Source of the DNA: Halomonas campaniensis
Lineage (GTDB): Bacteria > Pseudomonadota > Gammaproteobacteria > Pseudomonadales > Halomonadaceae
Reading direction: 5' to 3'
DNA length: 64,000 nt
Assembly: GCF_002211105.1 (NCBI RefSeq)
Contig: NZ_JPUA01000034.1
Coordinates: forward strand, 774,213-838,212
This document shows, in pieces, positions 17,159 through 26,496 of the stretch (its first letter is position 1; each line of letters starts with the position of its first letter). Both the position numbers and the translations under genes were made by a program. The notes beneath the pieces are model-generated. The model was given only the letters and a program-made list of their open reading frames with translations, was not told the origin of the DNA and did no database searches.

Positions 17159-19624
17159 TTGATCGACGCGTTAAATGCCTGGTGGGCCCAACAGCTGGTG
17201 CTGTGTGATTGGGCGTTTACTCCTCATCCGCTGGCGGTCGATGCAGGGGCGGCAGAGCAGCGCCTGCTACAACTGGGCATTACCAATCGAGGCGAGCTGG
17301 CCGAACAGCTCTTCCACGGGCTGGGAGCTCCCGCAGGTAGTGCTGACCGTTTGCTAGGCGCTTTGGAGTGGGCCGCGTTGGCGGGAGCGGCTGGCTGGTT
17401 AGAGGCTGATCAGGCGCGCAATTGGGCGCACCACCTAACTCGCCGCATCACCAGTGATTACAGCGACCTACGTGCCTGGCTAGCAGATCTGCGCCGTGCG
17501 TTAGGCGCGCGGGGCTGGGAAGTGGGGGCCGATGACCGTTTTATTGATGCCTGCCAAGCACTGGCCAAGCTTGAAACTGATGGCGAAGGCATTACCTGGG
17601 ACGCGCTTGAAAATGCCTTGGCTGAACTCCCAGCACCGGCTTCGCTATGGCCCCAGCAGCCAGAAGCGCAGAGCTGGCGGTTATGCGCGCTGTTTCGGCC
17701 GATTATTGTCTATCCCGCCAGCCAAAGCGATTGGCCTGAAGCCTCCGAGTGGCTTGCCCACGTCTGGGATGTCCATGACCGCGACGCACTTATCGGTGTG
17801 ATGCTATGGTTAGGTGCTCAAGGCGAACGGCAGCGCTGGGATATCGAAGCGCGCGAATTGCTCAGTATGGACAATGCCCAACGCATGGAGTGGCAGCGTA
17901 GCGTTGTGGAAGATTCGCCCTATGCGCCGGTGCTGAATAAGTTTGTCACCCAAGGCGAACCGCTTGAGTGGGCGGCTTGGGATTGGCTGCGAATTGTGGA
18001 ACTCGCCTGGGCCGGTGCCTGCTGTGGTTTGCTTAGCCAAGAAGAGGCCGATGATTTGGCAGGGCACGCCGCCGACTTGATGAGTCGCCGCTACCATGAT
18101 TGGCACGCTGTTCTTAACGCCTACGGACGGGGACAGAGTCTATTTGACGGCATCGATCGGCGGGGTAAAACACCCAGCGAGCGGCATCAATTGTTGCTGC
18201 ACAGCGCCTATAGCCCCTGGAAGCGCCCCCCAGGAGAGCTATTGGATGAGCCTACGCGCAAGGCATCCCAAACGCGTATACGGCAATGGCGTAATACCCC
18301 TCACCACTGGCTGTTAGCCCTGGCCAGCGTACGCGAACCGGATGCCATGCTGCGCCAGATAGCCCCCTCCGCGGCGCTGCCGGAAGAGCAGCGTGCCGAT
18401 GCAGCGCTCTATTTGCAGGAGTCACTTGGCCTGCATGCCGATGAAGGCGCTCATGCACTGGCGCGCTATTGGCTACCCGCCCAGGCCCATCATCTTAACC
18501 AGTTGGCGGCCGATGCAGTGCACGGCGTTTTACCCCCTTCGCAAAGCTGGTTTGGCCAACCGACCCCAGAAGAGCTTAAGCAGCGCAATGCCGTTAAAGG
18601 GGTAAGTCGCCATGCGGCCACAATTCATATGGCCGAAAAATTCGCCTTCTATCTGCATATGTCCCTCGACAGCGGCTTATTCGATCGTGCGCCGTTAATG
18701 GAATATGCCAGCGCGCTGCGCAGCTGTCTGTGCCGTTTTTACCCCAATGCCAAGCGCCTGTTAGAAGCCTGGTTCGCTTGGGAGAGCTGTCTGCCTGAGC
18801 CTGAGCACGCTTCGTTAGTGAATGAAATTATTTGGCACATTGAAGATCCCGGCAGCCTGTTTCACTGGCTGGATTGGCGTCCCGATGCCTGGCGTGAACC
18901 GGGTAGTCGCCCCACCTTGAGTCATTTCACCGCGATGTCGCTGGTGGGCCCCCTAAACAGTGCGGTGTGGAGTGAGCCCCAGCCCGAGAGCGCTCGGGAG
19001 TGCGCCGAGATTCGCGAGTGGGTGGAGAGCCATTACCACTTGAGCAATGCAGGTGATATGCAGGAGTTTTTGACCCATATGCTCGAGTCGGGGGATCGCC
19101 AGGAGTATCAGATTAACTACGCTCCCTATACCCTCAATACTGAGCGCTTAAGCGCTGAGATCGCCATTCTTGAGTCCGGCGACTGTGCTGAAGATGAACG
19201 CCACCACCTGCTGCGCTTACGTCGTGTGCGCGACAACGAAGATGGCTGCAATGAGGTGGATATGGCGGCCTGGGATATTGCCCAACTGGTCGATCTGGCC
19301 ATCGCCGCGCGGCAGCTAGGCTGGCTCGATAGCGCTGCGTTCGCTAAGGTATTGGATCGTGCTTACCAATTGGCGGCGGATCACTACGCCGGGTGGCAGG
19401 AGTATGCCATGGGGATGTATGCCGGCTTCTCATTTTTTATGGGCGAAACCCCTGAACGGGAAAGCTTTCTAGCCGGGTTTCGTCAGGCGCTGGTGGCTTG
19501 GATATGTGGTGCGCCGGTCTTGGCTGGCCCATGGGTGAGCTTGGATTTTCCGGGCAATAAACCGCGCCATTTTGCGCCACTGCATATTGATACCCTGCCG
19601 GGCGATCAGCGCACGTTACATTGA
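17159..19624 (+). CDS. Large DUF1266-like protein of unknown function
   Basis: An 821-residue soluble protein rich in Trp and Leu, with no signal peptide or clear membrane span. The C-terminal part, from about residue 695 (MAAWDIAQLVDLAIAARQLG, DHYAGWQEYAMGMYAGFSFF), resembles the DUF1266 module of E. coli YbeR/YbeU. The first 600 residues look helical but I cannot assign a domain. The start is a TTG with GAGGTG seven bases upstream; no ATG gives a comparable start. DUF1266 proteins have no known activity. It stands alone between a terminator and an NlpC/P60 lipoprotein gene. Confidence 0.8.
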   Translation: MIDALNAWWAQQLVLCDWAFTPHPLAVDAGAAEQRLLQLGITNRGELAEQLFHGLGAPAGSADRLLGALEWAALAGAAGWLEADQARNWAHHLTRRITSDYSDLRAWLADLRRALGARGWEVGADDRFIDACQALAKLETDGEGITWDALENALAELPAPASLWPQQPEAQSWRLCALFRPIIVYPASQSDWPEASEWLAHVWDVHDRDALIGVMLWLGAQGERQRWDIEARELLSMDNAQRMEWQRSVVEDSPYAPVLNKFVTQGEPLEWAAWDWLRIVELAWAGACCGLLSQEEADDLAGHAADLMSRRYHDWHAVLNAYGRGQSLFDGIDRRGKTPSERHQLLLHSAYSPWKRPPGELLDEPTRKASQTRIRQWRNTPHHWLLALASVREPDAMLRQIAPSAALPEEQRADAALYLQESLGLHADEGAHALARYWLPAQAHHLNQLAADAVHGVLPPSQSWFGQPTPEELKQRNAVKGVSRHAATIHMAEKFAFYLHMSLDSGLFDRAPLMEYASALRSCLCRFYPNAKRLLEAWFAWESCLPEPEHASLVNEIIWHIEDPGSLFHWLDWRPDAWREPGSRPTLSHFTAMSLVGPLNSAVWSEPQPESARECAEIREWVESHYHLSNAGDMQEFLTHMLESGDRQEYQINYAPYTLNTERLSAEIAILESGDCAEDERHHLLRLRRVRDNEDGCNEVDMAAWDIAQLVDLAIAARQLGWLDSAAFAKVLDRAYQLAADHYAGWQEYAMGMYAGFSFFMGETPERESFLAGFRQALVAWICGAPVLAGPWVSLDFPGNKPRHFAPLHIDTLPGDQRTLH

Positions 19625-19718
19625 TGCTCGCCAAACATATGATAACTAGCTTATAGTCTTGCCTGGAAAAATTAGATTTGTCATACCGCCTTCTTATCAA
19701 TGTCACGAGGTTAATCGC

Positions 19719-20351
19719 ATGGTTGCGTTGCCACGCCCCGCTGTGACCGCTGTCCGTGTTGTAAGTGTTTGTTGTGTAGTTACATTGGTCGCTGGCTGCG
19801 CAGGTTCTGCGCGACAGAACAATATGCAGGCCCCAGATAATTACTTCTCGATGACGTTGCCGGGAATGGGGGCGAACCCGCAAATGTCCCCAGTTGATCC
19901 CATCGATGCGCATCTGCGCAGTTTGCAAGTACCGCCGCCAACAGTGATTCGTGAGGCGCTGCTGGCGCAGCACCAGCGCTGGGCGGGAACGCCTTACCGA
20001 ATTGGCGGTACCTCAGAGAGAGGAATCGACTGTTCGGCCCTGGTTCGCAACGTTTACCGTGACACTTTCAATTTGGATCTACCGCGTTCCACCCGTGGCC
20101 AAGTACACGAGGGACGCCCGATCGACCGCCAAGAGCTGCAGGCGGGCGATCTGGTGTTCTTCCGCCCGCCGGGTCGCTATAACCATGTGGGGATCTACGT
20201 AGGCGATGGGTATTTTCTCCACGCCTCGACCTCAAAAGGGGTGATTATCTCCAGCCTGGATAACAGTTACTGGCAGCGCTACTACTGGCAGTCACGTCGT
20301 GCTCTGGAGCCAACGCATCTGGCCCAACTGGGCGGCACTGTTTTCCAGTAA
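19719..20351 (+). CDS. NlpC/P60-family lipoprotein (MepS-like murein endopeptidase)
   Basis: Predicted outer-membrane lipoprotein that cuts peptidoglycan cross-links or stem peptides. The ATG at 19719 (preceded by ACGAGG) opens a signal with lipobox LVAGC. The frame extends 20 codons upstream, but this would bury the signal, so the shorter form (210 residues) is chosen. The NlpC/P60 domain fills the C-terminal 130 residues with catalytic Cys in GIDCSALVRN, the RSTRGQV motif, and catalytic His in YNHVGIYVGDGYFLHAST. It is followed after 26 bases by an MFS gene, possibly co-transcribed. Confidence 0.88.
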   Translation: MVALPRPAVTAVRVVSVCCVVTLVAGCAGSARQNNMQAPDNYFSMTLPGMGANPQMSPVDPIDAHLRSLQVPPPTVIREALLAQHQRWAGTPYRIGGTSERGIDCSALVRNVYRDTFNLDLPRSTRGQVHEGRPIDRQELQAGDLVFFRPPGRYNHVGIYVGDGYFLHASTSKGVIISSLDNSYWQRYYWQSRRALEPTHLAQLGGTVFQ

Positions 20352-20377
20352 TCAGACGTTATTGATCTAGGAATGGC

Positions 20378-21568
20378 ATGATAAAAGCCAAAACGCGCGC
20401 CTGGTGGCGCGCCACCTTGGCGCTTTGCCTCGGCTCATTTATTGTTTTTATCAACTTATACGCACCGCAGCCGCTGCTGCCAGGGTTAAAGGAGACCTAT
20501 CAGGTCTCCACCTTGGGCGTCAGCCTGCTTATGTCGGTATCGACCCTCTCCTTAGCCATTGCGCTGCTGGTTTTCGGGCCTCTCTCTGATGCCATTGGCC
20601 GCGAAGGCATTATGCGCATCACGCTGCTGTTGGCAGGTGGATGCTCCATTGCCTTGGCCTTTGCGCCCACGTTTGAAAGCTTGCTGCTGCTACGCCTGGT
20701 GCAAGGCTTTGTGCTGGGAGGACTGCCAGCAGTGGCGATCGCCTGGATGGGCGATGAGTTTGAGAAGCCTGCGCTGTTAAGCGCGGTGGGGCTCTATATT
20801 GGCGCCAACTCGCTCGGCGGAATCAGCGGGCGTATCGTCGGTGGGGGCGCCGCTGAGGTCGGCGGCCCCACAGCGGCATTTCTAGCGGTAGGTATCATGA
20901 CGCTTGTTGGCTGCGCGGTATTTTGGCGCCTGTTGCCCAATAGCCGCGCCTTTACTCCCCAGCGCTTCGAGCTGCGCAAAGCAGCCAGCGATTTAATCAG
21001 TCATGTGCGCAATCCGGTGTTGCTCGCTGCTTACTGTCTGGGTGGTATTAACTTCCTGATTTTTATTAACCAATACAGCTATATCACCTTTCGGCTAGCG
21101 GCAGCGCCTTACCTGCTGGCCGCCAGTGGTCTGGGGCTGATTTTTTTGACCTATCTCGGTGGAACCTTCGGTTCGATGATCTCTGGGCGATTGGCCGGGC
21201 GCTTTTCTCCCGCGGCTTGCATGATGCTGGGAGTCGTCATTTTAATGCTGGGCACGGCGATTACCTTAGCGGATTCGCTGTTACTGATTATTGTCGGTTT
21301 AACCGTTAACGCCTTTGGCTTTTTCCTGGCCCATTCGTTGGCCTCCAGCTGGGTAGGGCGCTATGCCCAGGGGGCACGGGGCAGTGCTTCGGCGCTCTAC
21401 CTGGTGTTTTATTACGTGGGAGCCAGTTTGGGCGGCTTCTGGCTGGAGCCGTTCTGGCGCTGGGCCGGGTGGGCAGGGGTGAGTGTCGGTTCGTGGCTAC
21501 TGCTGAGTATTACGCTGATAATTGCTTTCGGCCTATGGCGCTTTGAGCGTCGCCAAGCGATTGGATAA
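20378..21568 (+). CDS. Major facilitator superfamily transporter (YnfM-like)
   Basis: A 396-residue carrier with 12 predicted spans. The loop 2-3 motif reads FGPLSDAIGREGIMR and the N terminus carries YAPQPLLPGL, a feature of the YnfM/arabinose-polymer efflux subgroup of drug/H+ antiporter-like MFS proteins. Substrate unknown. It ends 10 bases from the convergent nikE gene, with no recognisable terminator between them. Confidence 0.86.
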   Translation: MIKAKTRAWWRATLALCLGSFIVFINLYAPQPLLPGLKETYQVSTLGVSLLMSVSTLSLAIALLVFGPLSDAIGREGIMRITLLLAGGCSIALAFAPTFESLLLLRLVQGFVLGGLPAVAIAWMGDEFEKPALLSAVGLYIGANSLGGISGRIVGGGAAEVGGPTAAFLAVGIMTLVGCAVFWRLLPNSRAFTPQRFELRKAASDLISHVRNPVLLAAYCLGGINFLIFINQYSYITFRLAAAPYLLAASGLGLIFLTYLGGTFGSMISGRLAGRFSPAACMMLGVVILMLGTAITLADSLLLIIVGLTVNAFGFFLAHSLASSWVGRYAQGARGSASALYLVFYYVGASLGGFWLEPFWRWAGWAGVSVGSWLLLSITLIIAFGLWRFERRQAIG

Positions 21569-21578
21569 CTGGCACTAA

Positions 21579-22193
21579 CTAATATGGCTTCAATTGACCA
21601 CCGCTTAAGTGCAAACGCTGTGGGCAGAGCCGTTCCAGTAGGGCGGTGTCGTGGCTAATCACCAGCACGCCAAGCTGGCGTAATTGCGCCTCCTGTTTTA
21701 GCGCCTGCCAAAGCTCAAGCTGGGTAATCGGGTCGAGCATGGTGGATATCTCATCGGCGACCAGAAAGCGTACCTCCGGCGCGAGCGCCCGCAATACGCA
21801 TACTCGCTGCAGCTCGCCCCCCGATAGCGATTGTGGAAAGCGAGATAGCCACTTTGGTTTTACGCCAAACGCCTGGCACTGGGCATCAGAAGGCGTCCAG
21901 GCTTCGCGCAGTATTTTGGCTACCCGCCAGCGTGGGTTCACCGCCAGTTCCGGCGATTGGGGAAGCCACTGCACGGGCTGCACACCGTTTTTAGGTAGCG
22001 CCGCGCCCTCCAGGGTGACATAACCCGTCTGGGGCATTAAGTAGCCTGCCAGCAGTTTGCCCAGTGTGGATTTGCCTGCCCCCGAGTCGCCGCTTAATCC
22101 TAACCACTGACCCGCTTTCAGGGTGAGAGAAATGTCTTCCAGTATCGGTGTGTCGGGTGAAAATCGAAAACCAAGCCGGTGCGCGTTAAGCAA
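21579..22193 (-). CDS. nikE: Nickel ABC transporter ATPase 2 (NikE/DppF type)
   Basis: Cytosolic ATPase of the nickel/peptide importer family. Walker A is GDSGAGKST, the signature LSGGELQRVCVLRAL, Walker B FLVADEISTMLD, and the switch VISHDTALLER. An ATG at 22235 would add 14 residues lying inside nikD. I prefer the TTG at 22193, which has CAGGAG eight bases upstream and overlaps the nikD stop by eight bases, giving 204 residues. It lacks the C-terminal oligopeptide-binding extension of DppF-class proteins, so it is short for the family. It closes the nikABCDE operon. Confidence 0.82.
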   Translation of the reverse strand: MLNAHRLGFRFSPDTPILEDISLTLKAGQWLGLSGDSGAGKSTLGKLLAGYLMPQTGYVTLEGAALPKNGVQPVQWLPQSPELAVNPRWRVAKILREAWTPSDAQCQAFGVKPKWLSRFPQSLSGGELQRVCVLRALAPEVRFLVADEISTMLDPITQLELWQALKQEAQLRQLGVLVISHDTALLERLCPQRLHLSGGQLKPY

Positions 22194-23022
22194 CGTTCGT
22201 CTCCTGTTCACGCCTGCTGATGGTGGTCGTGGCAAAAGCGTTGTCCGGTAGCGCCAGCCACAAAGCCTGAGAATAAGCGCTGGTAAGAGCGGCGCCGCTG
22301 CCCTGAAAGGCGCTGGAGGGCGCGGTCTCGATCAACTTGCCACCACGCATAATGGTAACGTGGTCGGCAATCGGCAGGGCATGGCGCAGGTCGTGGGTAA
22401 TCAGGATCACCGTTTTACCCTGGTCGGCCAGTTCGCGCAACGCGCCCAGTACGCGCTGGCGCTGGTGTGGGTCAAGGCCTACGCTGGGTTCGTCAGCAAT
22501 CACCAACCTGGCCTGGCTGACGTGGGCCATGGCCGTCAACACGCGCCGGGCCATACCGCCGGAAAGCTCGTGGGCGTAGGCCTGCTGTGCTCGGGCGTCT
22601 AGCTGATAGTGAGTAAGGGCTTGTTGGGAGGCGTGCCAAGCATGGGCTGATGGCTGACCTGCGCGCTGGGCCGCCCAGGCCACCTGGCGCTGAGTACGCA
22701 CCAGCGGGTCTAAGGCGCTTAGCGATTGGGGGATCAGCGCCAGCTCCCGGCCGCGAAGCCGGCGTTGGCGTGATGCATCAAGAGGTTTTCCTTGGTAGTA
22801 AAGCTGCCCGTTTAAGCGCGCAGGTGTGGGCAGTAACCCCATGATCGCATAGGCCAACAAACTTTTTCCGGCGCCGGAGGCACCCACCACCGCATGCACC
22901 TCGCCTGGGGAAAACGTTAGCGAAAATGCATCCAGACAGGTAGCCCAGCGACGCTTCCACCATGCGGTATAACCGTCTGCATAGTAGGGTAACTGGAGTG
23001 TTAAACGGTCGATCGTGAGCAT
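22186..23022 (-). CDS. nikD: Nickel ABC transporter ATPase 1 (NikD/DppD type)
   Basis: A 278-residue ATPase subunit. Walker A GASGAGKSL, signature LSGGMARRVLTAMA, Walker B LVIADEPSVGLDPHQ and the H-loop LITHDLRHALP are all present. The signature is slightly unusual (GGMARRV rather than GGMRQRV). It is separated by nine bases from the NikC permease gene and overlaps nikE. Assignment to nickel rests on the operon and the NikR site upstream of nikA; by sequence alone it could belong to a dipeptide system. Confidence 0.83.
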   Translation of the reverse strand: MLTIDRLTLQLPYYADGYTAWWKRRWATCLDAFSLTFSPGEVHAVVGASGAGKSLLAYAIMGLLPTPARLNGQLYYQGKPLDASRQRRLRGRELALIPQSLSALDPLVRTQRQVAWAAQRAGQPSAHAWHASQQALTHYQLDARAQQAYAHELSGGMARRVLTAMAHVSQARLVIADEPSVGLDPHQRQRVLGALRELADQGKTVILITHDLRHALPIADHVTIMRGGKLIETAPSSAFQGSGAALTSAYSQALWLALPDNAFATTTISRREQETNVA

Positions 23023-23031
23023 TGCAACCTC

Positions 23032-23832
23032 CTAAAGAGCCCGCCGTAGCTGGCTGGAGAGGCGCTCGAAACCCAGCACCATCAGTAACAGCCCCAAGCC
23101 GGGAAATACCCCCAGCCACCAGTAGCCGCCGCTTAAGTAGCGCATGGCATCCGCCAGCAAAACGCCAATAGCGGGCTGGCTGGGGCTTAGGCCAAAGCCC
23201 AAAAAGGTCAGTGCGGCTTCGTGGAGAATCGCGTGGGGGAACAGCAGTAGGGCGCCCACCAGGCAGTGGGGCAATAAATGGGGGAGCAGGTGGCCGTGGA
23301 GCACAAACCAGCGCGACTTACCCAGCGCACGCGAGATGCGCACATAGGGCGCCTGGCGCAGTTGCCATAGCTCGGCGCGTAGCACCCGGGCCAGGCTGGG
23401 CCAGTGGGTCACGGCCACGGCAATAATGACTGCCTGGGTGCCGCCACCTAGGGCAAAGGCGATCAGCATCAATAAAATCAGGTGGGGCACGCTAAGCAGC
23501 GTATCAATCAGCAGACTCACCAGGGCATCCAGCCGCGCTGACAGCGTGGCTAGGGCTGCCAAGCTCAGCGCAATCAGCGTGCTCAGGAGAGCGGCCAGGC
23601 AGCCCACCCAGAAGCTTAGCGCCAGCCCGGCAAGGGTTCGTGCCCAGAGTTCACGGCCCAGCGCGTCGGTGCCCAGCCAGTGTTCAACGCTAGGCGGGGC
23701 TAGCCGGGCATCAAACTGCATCTGTTGCGGTGAATCACCTAGCAGCCACTGGCTAGCGGCAAGCCCTACGACCAGCAGGGTGGCGACGCCCAGGCTGAAG
23801 GCGGCGCGCAGGCGCGGCTGAGGCTGACTCAT
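23032..23832 (-). CDS. nikC: Nickel ABC transporter permease (NikC/DppC type)
   Basis: A 266-residue inner-membrane subunit with an N-terminal span followed by HWLGTDALGRELWARTLAG, the hallmark of the DppC/NikC group, then five further spans. The EAA loop is seen as ISRALGKSRWFVLHGHLLP. The start overlaps the end of nikB by four bases, so the two are coupled. Confidence 0.85.
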   Translation of the reverse strand: MSQPQPRLRAAFSLGVATLLVVGLAASQWLLGDSPQQMQFDARLAPPSVEHWLGTDALGRELWARTLAGLALSFWVGCLAALLSTLIALSLAALATLSARLDALVSLLIDTLLSVPHLILLMLIAFALGGGTQAVIIAVAVTHWPSLARVLRAELWQLRQAPYVRISRALGKSRWFVLHGHLLPHLLPHCLVGALLLFPHAILHEAALTFLGFGLSPSQPAIGVLLADAMRYLSGGYWWLGVFPGLGLLLMVLGFERLSSQLRRAL

Positions 23833-24821
23833 AAACCACCTGGCTGAATGCGTGGGTCAATAACGGCGTAGAGGCTATCGGCGATCATATTGCCGATGCT
23901 GACAAACAGGGCGGTAAATAGCGCGATGCCCAGCAGCAGGGGAACGTCACTGCGTAGGCCTGCGGCCACCGTGGCTTGGCCCAGACCCGGGTAGGTGAAC
24001 ACCTGCTCGATTAGGATCGAGCCGCCAAACAGTTCGCCCAGTGAGGCAAACGCCAGCGTCACTGCGGGTAAACTGGCGTGCCGGAGACCATGGCGCCAGG
24101 CCACATCTATTCGACTGGCGCCCTGGGCAAAGGCGTGGGTAGCAACCTCTGAGCGCATTAGCTCAAGCATGCGGGCGCGGGTATGCAGGGTAATATTGGC
24201 GATGCCCAGCAGTGCCAAGGTGACGATTGGTAAGAGTAGATGATGTAACCGGGTGACGAGGGTGACGTCTTGATTCAAGACCCCGGCTGGCCCCGCGCAA
24301 CAGGTAGGTGTCCAGCCTAGCGTTACCGAAAACAGCAGCACCGCAAGTATCGCCAGCCAAAAAGCGGGCGTGGAGGCGGTAATGAGGGCGTAGGTGCTGA
24401 TGATGCTATCCAGCTTGGAGCCCTCTTTGGCACCTGCCACCACGCCGAGGCTAAACCCCAGCAGCGCCGAGAGCAGCCAGGCACTGCCGAGTAGCGCAAT
24501 GGAGCGTTGAAAGCGCTGGCCGATCACCTCGCTAACCGGCTGGTTGTATACATGACTCCAGCCCAAATCACCGCTGATTAGCTGACGCAGCCAGTGGCCA
24601 AACTGAACGGCAGGTGACTGATCGAACCCCCAGCGCTGGGCAATCAGGGCGCGCTGTTCGGGGCTGACCTGGGCCATTTGCGGGCCCAGGTAGGCATCAA
24701 CGGGGTCAACCGGTGAGGCCATCATCAGCCCATAAGACACCAGGGCGACGCAGAGGAGTACCAGCGCCAGACGGGCCAAGCGCTTGATGGTAAGCGCAAT
24801 CAGTCGCACGTCCAGCGCCAC
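23829..24821 (-). CDS. nikB: Nickel ABC transporter permease (NikB/DppB type)
   Basis: A 330-residue inner-membrane subunit. Conserved features of the NikB/DppB group are the N-terminal span followed by MMASPVDPVDAYLG, the FDQSPAVQFGHWL segment, EAA-type loop (FAQGASRIDVAWRHGLRHA) and ILIEQVFTYPGLGQ. The start is uncertain: GTG at 24821 is listed, but GTG at 24809 (overlapping the nikA stop by ten bases) is about as good. Both overlap the end of nikA. Confidence 0.85.
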   Translation of the reverse strand: MALDVRLIALTIKRLARLALVLLCVALVSYGLMMASPVDPVDAYLGPQMAQVSPEQRALIAQRWGFDQSPAVQFGHWLRQLISGDLGWSHVYNQPVSEVIGQRFQRSIALLGSAWLLSALLGFSLGVVAGAKEGSKLDSIISTYALITASTPAFWLAILAVLLFSVTLGWTPTCCAGPAGVLNQDVTLVTRLHHLLLPIVTLALLGIANITLHTRARMLELMRSEVATHAFAQGASRIDVAWRHGLRHASLPAVTLAFASLGELFGGSILIEQVFTYPGLGQATVAAGLRSDVPLLLGIALFTALFVSIGNMIADSLYAVIDPRIQPGGL

Positions 24822-26389
24822 TCAAGCAGGTTGGCGGTGATCGGCCAGCCGTGACCGTGGGGTGCCACGCCCAGTTCGCCCATATCCAAGCAGGTGTCAG
24901 CAAAATAGATGTGTTCTAGGTTGACCAGCCACGCCCAGCTGCTATCGCCGCGTACGCCGTAGCCGGTGGTGCCGTCCCACTGCGCCGCCTGCCATTCCCG
25001 GTTGGCTTGCTCGATACTTGCCGCCGCCTGGGCGTTATCCAAGTGGGCATCTACCTGAGGATTAGCGTAGAAACCGCTGTTGTAGAAACCGTTACCCGCA
25101 TGCTGGCTGTGGAAGAGGTAGTAGATCTCCTGGGGGCTGTGGCTACCAAAGCCGAACATAATGGCGTCCTGGTGTAGCGCTTCACGCTGGATTTCATCCC
25201 AGTGGCGGCCGGTGGGCTGCATCTCAATCCCCAGCGGGCGCACCATGGCAGCGCTTACTTCTGCAAGCAACTGACGAGTGGTATCGTTTGAAGGGTAGGT
25301 AAGCCGAAAGCGTGCGGGCAGGCCCTCTTTATAGCGCAGGCCATCGTCACCTAGCCGCCAGCCTGCGGCGTCGAGTGTCGCCTCTGCCTGGGCAAGGTCG
25401 GGTGCGGCAAGGTGCTCATCGCTACTGCTCCAGGGGAGACCATCCGCCGGGCCAAAGGCGGGGCGACCGTAACCCTGCAAGGCCACCTCCACCAGCGTAT
25501 CGCGGTCAACGGCAAGGTTAATCGCCTGGCGGATAGCAATGTCTGCGGTTACGTCGTTGCCAATGGGTGCGCCGGAGGCGGCGTGTTCGCCATTAGCCGT
25601 CTGCATGGGAAAAAGAATGCCGCGATTATCGACACTCTCCATAATCACCCGCTGCATATGTGCTGGCACATTGGTCGCCAGTGCAGGAGGAACCGAGGCG
25701 ATATCCACCTGGCCAGCATGGGCAGCACTTAGCGTGGCGTCTTCACCGGTAAACAGAAACACCAGCTGTTCAAACACGGGCGTAGGGCCGTAGAAGTAAG
25801 GATTACGTTCTACAATCAACTGTTCTCCTTCCTGCCACTCTACCAACTGATAGGGCCCAGACCCCAAGGGGTGACGACCATACTGATCACTGTAGCCGTT
25901 GGCACGCTCGGCGCTTGGAACAATACCCAGCGTCATTAGCTGATCAATAAAGGTGATGCGAGGGGTACTGAGGTGAAGCGTGACGGTATACTCATCCACA
26001 GCTTGCGCATGATCCAGGGCGCTTAGGTCGGCCCGCCCGCCTGCCTTGGCCGCTGCGTTGAAGGTATCGGCCACATCGTCAGCGGTTAGCGGTGTGCCGT
26101 CGGCAAAGCGGGCATCGTCACGCAGTGTGAGTGTCCAGGTCAGACGGTCTTCAGAAAGCCGCCACGCAGTGGCCAGCTCTGGCTGCGGCGCAAGATCCTT
26201 GCCCCGTGAGAGCAGCGTCGACTGGAACAGTGGATTGCCATACTGACCCCAGCCCAGCAGTGGGTCGAAACCCTGTTCGGGTTCGCCGCCAATGGCAAGC
26301 ACCAGCTGCTCTTTTGCTTGCACCGCGGTAGCTACGACTAAACAACTTAACGCAATACCCAGTAAGATGGGCCGAGTTGGTTTAGCCAT
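24800..26389 (-). CDS. nikA: Nickel ABC transporter substrate-binding protein (NikA-like)
   Basis: A 529-residue periplasmic protein of binding-protein family 5. The signal peptide runs to VQAKEQLVLA (cleavage after VQA, about residue 25). The family signature region reads LTWTLTLRDDARFADGTPLT, followed by HPLGSGPYQLVEW and RQAINLAVDRD. AAAGGA precedes the ATG. The neighbouring NikR site and nikR argue for nickel, possibly as a chelate, rather than peptides. E. coli NikA binds Ni-(L-His)2 or related chelates; ligand residues cannot be assigned here without alignment. It is first in the operon, directly downstream of the operator. Confidence 0.83.
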   Translation of the reverse strand: MAKPTRPILLGIALSCLVVATAVQAKEQLVLAIGGEPEQGFDPLLGWGQYGNPLFQSTLLSRGKDLAPQPELATAWRLSEDRLTWTLTLRDDARFADGTPLTADDVADTFNAAAKAGGRADLSALDHAQAVDEYTVTLHLSTPRITFIDQLMTLGIVPSAERANGYSDQYGRHPLGSGPYQLVEWQEGEQLIVERNPYFYGPTPVFEQLVFLFTGEDATLSAAHAGQVDIASVPPALATNVPAHMQRVIMESVDNRGILFPMQTANGEHAASGAPIGNDVTADIAIRQAINLAVDRDTLVEVALQGYGRPAFGPADGLPWSSSDEHLAAPDLAQAEATLDAAGWRLGDDGLRYKEGLPARFRLTYPSNDTTRQLLAEVSAAMVRPLGIEMQPTGRHWDEIQREALHQDAIMFGFGSHSPQEIYYLFHSQHAGNGFYNSGFYANPQVDAHLDNAQAAASIEQANREWQAAQWDGTTGYGVRGDSSWAWLVNLEHIYFADTCLDMGELGVAPHGHGWPITANLLEWRWTCD

Positions 26390-26420
26390 CGCTTTATCCT
26401 TTATGCTGTTAGCGTCACGA

Positions 26421-26448
26421 GTATGATGTTTTTACAAGAACATCATAC
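26421..26448. promoter_or_regulatory. NikR operator between nikA and nikR
   Basis: The half sites GTATGA (26421-26426) and TCATAC (26443-26448) are separated by exactly 16 bases, the known NikR operator pattern GTATGA-N16-TCATAC. The dyad extends to a perfect 11-bp inverted repeat, AGTATGATGTT / AACATCATACT (26420-26449), with an 8-base spacer. It lies 31 bases upstream of nikA and 48 bases upstream of nikR, so it can repress both divergent units when nickel is sufficient. Confidence 0.93.
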
Positions 26449-26496
26449 TACCGGTGGTGGCAGCACATGAAAAGTTTATCACTACAGGGGGCGTGA

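Noticed and set aside
19437..19973. 178-codon minus-strand frame across the DUF1266-like/NlpC boundary
   Set aside because: Overlaps two well-supported genes on the other strand and has low-complexity, basic, non-family content.
21579..26389. Dipeptide/oligopeptide ABC transporter
   Set aside because: The protein family allows it, but the NikR operator and adjacent nikR make nickel far more likely.
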